This document shows, piece by piece, positions 59,092 to 64,000 of a DNA stretch of 64,000 nt. Every line of letters starts with the position of its first letter. The stretch's first letter is position 1. The translations under genes were made by a program, and so were the position numbers. The stretch is from DAISJM01 sp036821485. GTDB lineage: Bacteria; Verrucomicrobiota; Kiritimatiellia; CAIQIC01; JAGNIJ01. The notes beneath the pieces were generated by a model. It did not search any database, had not been told where the DNA came from, and worked only from the letters and a program-made list of their open reading frames with translations. The DNA lies in assembly GCA_036821485.1 (NCBI GenBank), contig DAISJM010000001.1, forward strand, positions 1 through 64,000, given 5' to 3'.

Positions 59092-60507
59092 ATGCATCGT
59101 CTGCTGATCCGGAACATCCACACATTGGTTACCATGGGCGAGGACGAGCGGATCGTCCAGGGCGTCGATGTGCTGGTCGAAGATGGGCGCATCGTGGCGA
59201 TCGGCAAGAATCTGGCGGCCTATCCCGGCCAGTCGCGGCCGCAAGCTGCGGACGTGCGCACGCTCGATGCGACGAACTGCGTGGTCTATCCCGGTTTCGT
59301 CAACTGCCACCACCACCTGTACCAGACGCTGACGCGCAATATTCCCAAGGTCCAGAATGCGAAATTGTTCGACTGGCTGATCGGGCTCTACGAGGTGTGG
59401 CGCGAGTTGAGCGAGGAGGCGGTCGAAGTCAGCACGCGCGTGGGGGTGGGCGAGCTGCTGCTGACGGGTTGTACGACGACCTCGGATCATTTCTATGTTT
59501 TCCCCAAGCGGGCCTCGCGGGAGTTGCTCGATGTGGAGATCGAGACGGCGCGCAAGTTGGGCATCCGGTTTCATCCCACGCGCGGCAGCATGAGCCGCGG
59601 CCGGTCGAAGGGCGGTCTGCCGCCGGACGACGTGGTGCAGGATCCGGAGGAGATTCTTGCCGATTGCGATCGGATCATCGCCAAGTTTCACGACCCCAAC
59701 CCGTTTTCCATGTGCCGCATCGTGCTCGCGCCATGTTCGCCATTTTCGGTCACGACGGAATTGCTGGCGGAGACGGCCAAGTACGCGCGGTCGAAGAAGG
59801 TCCAACTGCACACGCATCTGTGCGAGACGAAGGACGAAGAGGAGTACTGCCTCAAGAATCTGGGGATGCGGCCGCTCGACTACATGGAGTCGACCGGCTG
59901 GGTCGGTTCCGACGTGTGGTACGCGCACGGCATTTACTTCAATGACGCGGAGATCGCGCGGTTGGCGAAGACGCAGACGGGGATATCGCACTGTCCGACG
60001 TCGAATCTGCGGCTGGGATCGGGCATCTGCCCGGTGCCGAAGATGCTGGATGCGGGTGTGAAGATCGGGCTCGGCGTGGATGGCAGCGCGAGCAACGACT
60101 CGTCGAATTTTGCGCGCGAAATGCAGTCGGCCCTCCTGGTGCATCGCGTCGGTACGGCGGTGGATGCGATGCCGCCGATCCGTGTGCTGGAGATGGCAAC
60201 GCAGGGCGGTGCGGCGGTACTCGGGCAGCCCGAGATCGGCAGCGTGGAAGTCGGCAAGGCCGCGGACCTCGCGGTGTTCCGGCTGGACAAGATTGATTAT
60301 GCGGGTGCGATGGCGGATCCGGCGGCAGCGATCCTGATGTGCGGTGCGGGGCCGCGGACGGAATACACCATCGTCAACGGCAGAGTTCTCGTGGAGCGCG
60401 GCAAGCTGGTCGGCGTGGATGAGGAGGCTCTCTGGGAGCGCGCCAACCGGGTTGCCGAGAAGATGCTTTCGGCTGCGGAGAAGACCACGGGCATGAAGTA
60501 TCGGTAG
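59092..60507 (+). CDS. 8-oxoguanine deaminase-like amidohydrolase
   Basis: A 471-residue zinc-dependent deaminase of the amidohydrolase superfamily. Metal ligands are NCHHHLYQTL (73 and 75), LHTHLCE near 244, the His of SHCPTSNLRLGSG, and the catalytic Asp in GVDGSASND. The segment GSMSRGRSKGGLPPDDVVQDPEEI is closely similar to characterised 8-oxoguanine deaminases, which turn 8-oxoguanine into urate; atrazine-type deaminases share the fold. It is followed, after the beta-helix gene, by a xanthine dehydrogenase FAD subunit gene, which supports purine catabolism. Confidence 0.82.
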   Translation: MHRLLIRNIHTLVTMGEDERIVQGVDVLVEDGRIVAIGKNLAAYPGQSRPQAADVRTLDATNCVVYPGFVNCHHHLYQTLTRNIPKVQNAKLFDWLIGLYEVWRELSEEAVEVSTRVGVGELLLTGCTTTSDHFYVFPKRASRELLDVEIETARKLGIRFHPTRGSMSRGRSKGGLPPDDVVQDPEEILADCDRIIAKFHDPNPFSMCRIVLAPCSPFSVTTELLAETAKYARSKKVQLHTHLCETKDEEEYCLKNLGMRPLDYMESTGWVGSDVWYAHGIYFNDAEIARLAKTQTGISHCPTSNLRLGSGICPVPKMLDAGVKIGLGVDGSASNDSSNFAREMQSALLVHRVGTAVDAMPPIRVLEMATQGGAAVLGQPEIGSVEVGKAADLAVFRLDKIDYAGAMADPAAAILMCGAGPRTEYTIVNGRVLVERGKLVGVDEEALWERANRVAEKMLSAAEKTTGMKYR

Positions 60508-60550
60508 CGGTGCGGCCCGGGATCGTGCAGTCGGCAAGGAGGGTGGGGAC

Positions 60551-63500
60551 ATGAGGATTCGGCAAGCTTGCACGCTGCTCGCACTGCTGGCGCTTCTGGG
60601 TACGGAGGCCTCGGCACAAATCCAAGTGACCAACGGAACGGATGTCGGTATCGGCACGTTGCGCTGGGCTATCGAACAGGCCAACCTGACACTCGCCAAA
60701 GAGACCATCACCTTCGCCGTTCCGCCGGTTGGCACGGCCGTCACCATTCAGCCCACGGGCGCGCTGCCGACGATCGTCTCGCCGGTGGTGATCGACGGGT
60801 GGTCGCAGTTGAGCGCGACGGGCTGTGAGGCGGGCGTGGAACTCGACGGCAGTCTGGCGGGCCCGACGCCTGCGGCCCTTCACTTCCAGACGACGAATTC
60901 CGACGTCAAGGGCATGTGTATCAACCAGTGGTTGGGCAATGGCATCTGGTTCCAGGGAGGGGGGAACCATCGCGTATTCGGTTGCTTCATCGGCACGGAC
61001 ATCACCGGGTCGACGGGGCTGGGCAACGCCGGCAACGGCATTCTCATGACCGCCTCGTTCCTGAACGATATCGGGCTGCTGCCGACCACCAGTTGCACCA
61101 ACCGCAACATCATTTCCGACAACGGGCTGAGCGGCATCAAGATGGCGGCCGGGGCGGACAATAATACGCTTCAGAATAATCATGTGGGCGTGGACTTCAA
61201 TGGCAGCGCGGCCATGGGAAATGGCTGGCACGGAGTCGAGATCACCGGCGCGTCGATTCAGAATGAGGTGGGCACGACGGCGGGCCCGAAACCGGTCAAC
61301 GTGATTTCGGGCAACGCGACCAACGGCGTGCACATCGGCGAAGTTTCAACGGGCAACGAGGTCTTTGGCAATCACATCGGCGTCAACCGGCTGGGCTGGG
61401 CGGCGTTGCCGAACGCGGTGGATGGCGTACACATCCGCGACTCGGGCGGGAATTTTGTGGGTGACTCCAGCGGCGAGGCGCGCAACGTGATCGCGGGCAA
61501 CGGGGATGACGGCGTGGAAATCCAGGGGACGAACTCGTCGGCCGTTGCGGGCTGTTTTGTCCAGGGCAACTACATTGGTGTGGGCACCAACGGTTACGGT
61601 CAGATTCCCAACGGGGACGACGGCGTGCTGCTGTACAGCAACTGCACGCAGAACATCATCGGCGGCACGGTCGTCGGTGCGCGCAACCTGATCTCGGGCA
61701 ATTACGGCTGTGGCGTGAAGATCGAGCACGGCCCCTACGGCAACTGGGTCTACGGCAACTATATCGGCGTCAACCGCGATGGCCTTGGGGCGGTGTCGAA
61801 CGCCGAGTTCGGCGTGCTGATTGTGGACCGCGCCAACGGCAACTGGATCGGCAATCCCACCACCGAGGACACGGGCAACCTGATCTCAGGCAACGGGGCC
61901 AATGTGAATTGGGGTGGCGTGGGGCTGTATAACGGAGCGGATGAGAATACGATCTGCCGCAACCGGATCGGCCTCGGCGCCGATGGCGCGGTGTTGCCCA
62001 ACATGGGCGACGGCATCCGGATCGTGAACGCCGGATCGAATTCCATAGGCGGCAGCCTGGGTGCGTCGCGGAATTTTATCTCCGGCAACAACGGTGACGG
62101 CATCCAGATCGGCACCAACGCGCACTTCAACACGGTACTGAACAACTATGTAGGCGTGGATACGAATGGGGTGAGGGCGCGGCCGAATGCCGGGGAGGGG
62201 GTGTTTATCTTCCAATCGACGTTCAACACCATCGGCACCAATTTGGCGGGTAACGTGCTGTCGGGTAACCAGGGCAGCGGGGTGAAAATTTCGGACTCGC
62301 CGCAGTGCCGCGAGAATACGGTCGGGGGCAACAGGATCGGCACGGATGTGGCGGGCACATTCCGTCTCGGCAATAGCGACAACGGGGTTACCATTTACGG
62401 GTCGCCGAGCAACAGGATTGGTGGCGCCTTCCAGCGCAATACGATTTCCGGCAACGACAAGAGCGGTATACAAATCGAGGGTGCCGGGGCTGAAGGCAAC
62501 AAGGTGTTCGACAATGCGATCGGCGTAGATGACTTCGGCGCGAGTGTGATCAGCAACGGGATGGATGGGGTGTCCGTTTTCGACGCGGCGAGGACCAGCA
62601 TTGGTGGGGCCGGCGTGTTCGGCAACGACATCGGCGGCAACGGGCGGTATGGCGTGTTGTTGAATGGCCTCGGTGCCTTCGGTAATCGGGTGCAGGGCAA
62701 CCGTGTCGGAGTGAACGGCGTGGGGGCGGCGATGCCCAACGGCCACAGCGGGGTGGTCTGTCACAACGCGGCCAACAACAATCTGATTGGCAGCACGAAT
62801 TCGAGTGAAGGCAATGTGATTGCCTATAACTCGGAGTACGGCGTGCTGTTGCTCACCACGTCGGCTACGAACAACGCCGTACTGGGGAACTCGATTCACG
62901 ACAACCGGAACCTGGGCATCGAGATTGGCCTGGACGGTGTGACGGCGAACGACAGCCTGGATGCGGATGACGGCGCGAATGGCCTGCAGAACTACCCGGT
63001 GATCCATAGCGCGACGACGGGCAGTGTGTACATGGGCGGCACGTTGGGCAGCAAGCCGCTGACGACCTACCGCGTGGAATGCTTTCTCAATACCAACAAC
63101 ACCATCTATGGCGTTGGCGAAGGACAGGTCTATCTCGGGTATACCAACCTTACGACAGCGGCGGACGGCAGCGTCAGCAATTGCTTCATCATCACCTTCT
63201 CGTACGCGGCCAAGACGGGGCAGTACGTGACGGCGACGGCGACCGATCCGTTCGGCAATACGTCCGAATTTTCGCCGTGGGTGGAGATTCTGCCGAACGA
63301 CGTGTATGACGCCGACGGCGACGGCATGCCGGGAGCGTGGGAGACGGACCACGGGCTCGATCCAAATGACCGGACGGGCGATGAGGGAGCGACGGGCGAT
63401 CCGGATGTGGACGATGTGGGGAACTATGAGGAATACGTTGCGGACACGGACCCGCACAACGAGAGTAACTACCTGCACATCGTGGTCTTCCAGCACCCAA

Positions 63501-63697
63501 GCAATAGCGTGGTGACCTTTACGTCCACCAACACTCGCTACTATCTTGTACAGGTTGCGACGAACGTCCAGCCCGAGGGGTACTGGACGAATCTGTATAC
63601 GACGGCCATTCCGGGCGCGAACGGCACGACGACGACGAACGAGCCCGGCGAGTGGACGAATCGGTTTTACCGTGTGAAAGTGCAACTGACGCCGTAG
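60551..63697 (+). CDS. Exported right-handed parallel beta-helix protein
   Basis: A 1048-residue exported protein (signal peptide CTLLALLALLGTEASA). Residues about 25-800 are many coils of a parallel beta-helix with recurring IGVDxxGxxxxxNxxxGVxI, NxIGGTVVGARNLISGNxxxGVxI and GNYIGV blocks, a period of roughly 70 residues. A beta-sandwich at about 800-915, an Asp-rich loop (DADGDGMPGAWE) and an Ig-like tail ending FYRVKVQLTP complete it. No catalytic residues for polysaccharide lyases are apparent; surface adhesion or glycan binding is likely. It begins 44 bases after the amidohydrolase with AAGGAGG upstream. Confidence 0.8.
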   Translation: MRIRQACTLLALLALLGTEASAQIQVTNGTDVGIGTLRWAIEQANLTLAKETITFAVPPVGTAVTIQPTGALPTIVSPVVIDGWSQLSATGCEAGVELDGSLAGPTPAALHFQTTNSDVKGMCINQWLGNGIWFQGGGNHRVFGCFIGTDITGSTGLGNAGNGILMTASFLNDIGLLPTTSCTNRNIISDNGLSGIKMAAGADNNTLQNNHVGVDFNGSAAMGNGWHGVEITGASIQNEVGTTAGPKPVNVISGNATNGVHIGEVSTGNEVFGNHIGVNRLGWAALPNAVDGVHIRDSGGNFVGDSSGEARNVIAGNGDDGVEIQGTNSSAVAGCFVQGNYIGVGTNGYGQIPNGDDGVLLYSNCTQNIIGGTVVGARNLISGNYGCGVKIEHGPYGNWVYGNYIGVNRDGLGAVSNAEFGVLIVDRANGNWIGNPTTEDTGNLISGNGANVNWGGVGLYNGADENTICRNRIGLGADGAVLPNMGDGIRIVNAGSNSIGGSLGASRNFISGNNGDGIQIGTNAHFNTVLNNYVGVDTNGVRARPNAGEGVFIFQSTFNTIGTNLAGNVLSGNQGSGVKISDSPQCRENTVGGNRIGTDVAGTFRLGNSDNGVTIYGSPSNRIGGAFQRNTISGNDKSGIQIEGAGAEGNKVFDNAIGVDDFGASVISNGMDGVSVFDAARTSIGGAGVFGNDIGGNGRYGVLLNGLGAFGNRVQGNRVGVNGVGAAMPNGHSGVVCHNAANNNLIGSTNSSEGNVIAYNSEYGVLLLTTSATNNAVLGNSIHDNRNLGIEIGLDGVTANDSLDADDGANGLQNYPVIHSATTGSVYMGGTLGSKPLTTYRVECFLNTNNTIYGVGEGQVYLGYTNLTTAADGSVSNCFIITFSYAAKTGQYVTATATDPFGNTSEFSPWVEILPNDVYDADGDGMPGAWETDHGLDPNDRTGDEGATGDPDVDDVGNYEEYVADTDPHNESNYLHIVVFQHPSNSVVTFTSTNTRYYLVQVATNVQPEGYWTNLYTTAIPGANGTTTTNEPGEWTNRFYRVKVQLTP

Positions 63698-63721
63698 AGT
63701 GCTGCGAAGGAGAATGCCTGC

Positions 63722-64000
63722 ATGAGAATCACCGACTTCCATCGGCCGGGCTCCCTGCAAGAAGCCCGGGCGATCCTGAAACGACTTGGGCCCGGCGGCC
63801 TGCCCGTCGCGGGGGGAACCTCGCTTGTGTTCACCAGCGAGAAGGATGAGAAGGTTGCCGTGGATATCAACCGGCTCGGGCTGGAAGGCATCCGGCGGGT
63901 GAACGATGAGTTCCATATCGGCGCGGCCACCCGGCTCGTAGCCTTGCAGAAGCATCACGAAGCGGGCTGGGTGCTCGACCGCGTGGCGGTACATCTCGCC
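63722..64000 (+). CDS. Xanthine dehydrogenase family FAD-binding subunit, N-terminal part
   Basis: The first 93 residues of a protein running past the window edge. It starts MRITDFHRPGSLQEARAIL and has the FAD-binding motif VAGGTSLV near 30-37 and the strand VAVDINRLGLEGIRR, then HIGAATRLVALQ, all typical of the medium FAD subunit of molybdenum hydroxylases (xanthine dehydrogenase, CO dehydrogenase). With the 8-oxoguanine deaminase upstream, purine oxidation to urate is the likely role. AAGGAG precedes the ATG. Confidence 0.85.
   Translation, partial: MRITDFHRPGSLQEARAILKRLGPGGLPVAGGTSLVFTSEKDEKVAVDINRLGLEGIRRVNDEFHIGAATRLVALQKHHEAGWVLDRVAVHLA

Noticed and set aside
55774..60747. A 1657-residue minus-strand protein
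   Set aside because: The part upstream of 58971 is antisense to the amidohydrolase and is not protein-like; the SNF2 start is at 58971.
61886..63994. A 702-residue minus-strand reading frame
   Set aside because: Antisense to the beta-helix and xanthine dehydrogenase genes, with no domain or start signal.

Overview
The window is GC-rich bacterial chromosome from a Gram-negative organism: it carries several lipobox lipoproteins, a type II prepilin-like protein, peptidoglycan enzymes and very large exported proteins. Three things point to the PVC superphylum (Verrucomicrobiota or Kiritimatiellota-like), which is an inference from protein style, not a placement: long exported beta-helix proteins with calcium-type Asp-rich repeats and C-termini of the FYRVK/YYSIR kind, a small glycine-tailed RRM protein, and paired LemA/HtpX and LemA/TPM genes. 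No tRNA, rRNA, CRISPR array, transposase or phage gene was seen.

Layout. 1-5.6 kb: cell-envelope genes (a BON lipoprotein, a C39-like TPR lipoprotein that seems to have lost its catalytic residues, an exported PLD-family protein, a glycosyltransferase). 5.6-11.2 kb: a minus-strand run of HAD hydrolase, zinc-ribbon protein, LemA, HtpX-like protease with a zinc-ribbon tail, dihydroorotase, FHA protein and prepilin. 11.3-18.7 kb: an HrpB-type helicase, then a complete BMP/ATPase/two-permease ABC importer of the nucleoside type. 18.7-29.2 kb: an L,D-transpeptidase overlapping an exported isoaspartyl methyltransferase, an ArgA-like acetyltransferase, an RRM protein with a clear terminator, PIN-PhoH, a D-Ala-D-Ala carboxypeptidase with an alanine/sodium symporter, and phosphofructokinase. 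29.2-35.8 kb: two divergent giant exported proteins separated by a region with a perfect LacI-family type operator. 35.9-40.3 kb: a run of small same-strand genes (membrane proteins, zinc ribbons, SdpI, DinB-like, RDD). 40.3-43.3 kb: an arabinofuranosidase-like enzyme and a TPM-LemA pair.

43.5-52.9 kb is the most notable region. A divergent iron-sulfur protein faces an operon that opens with an HTH-PTS EIIA regulator and continues with a membrane complex of the hydrogenase-4/complex I family (HyfB, C, E, F, G and a fused ferredoxin-small subunit). The large subunit lacks the cysteines that hold NiFe, so this looks like an Ehr (energy-converting hydrogenase-related) complex and not a hydrogenase. 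The HyfB-like gene is split by a one-base frameshift as given.

52.9-64 kb: an Na/Pi symporter with a PhoU tail, a small-protein/nucleotidyltransferase pair, a SWIM-SNF2 helicase, an 8-oxoguanine deaminase-like amidohydrolase, another beta-helix protein, and the start of a xanthine dehydrogenase FAD subunit. The nucleoside-type importer, the deaminase and the xanthine dehydrogenase subunit together suggest purine scavenging and catabolism.

Start sites were chosen from Shine-Dalgarno sequences, 4-bp stop/start overlaps and signal peptides. Several genes instead have promoter-like elements so close to the ATG that leaderless transcripts are likely.
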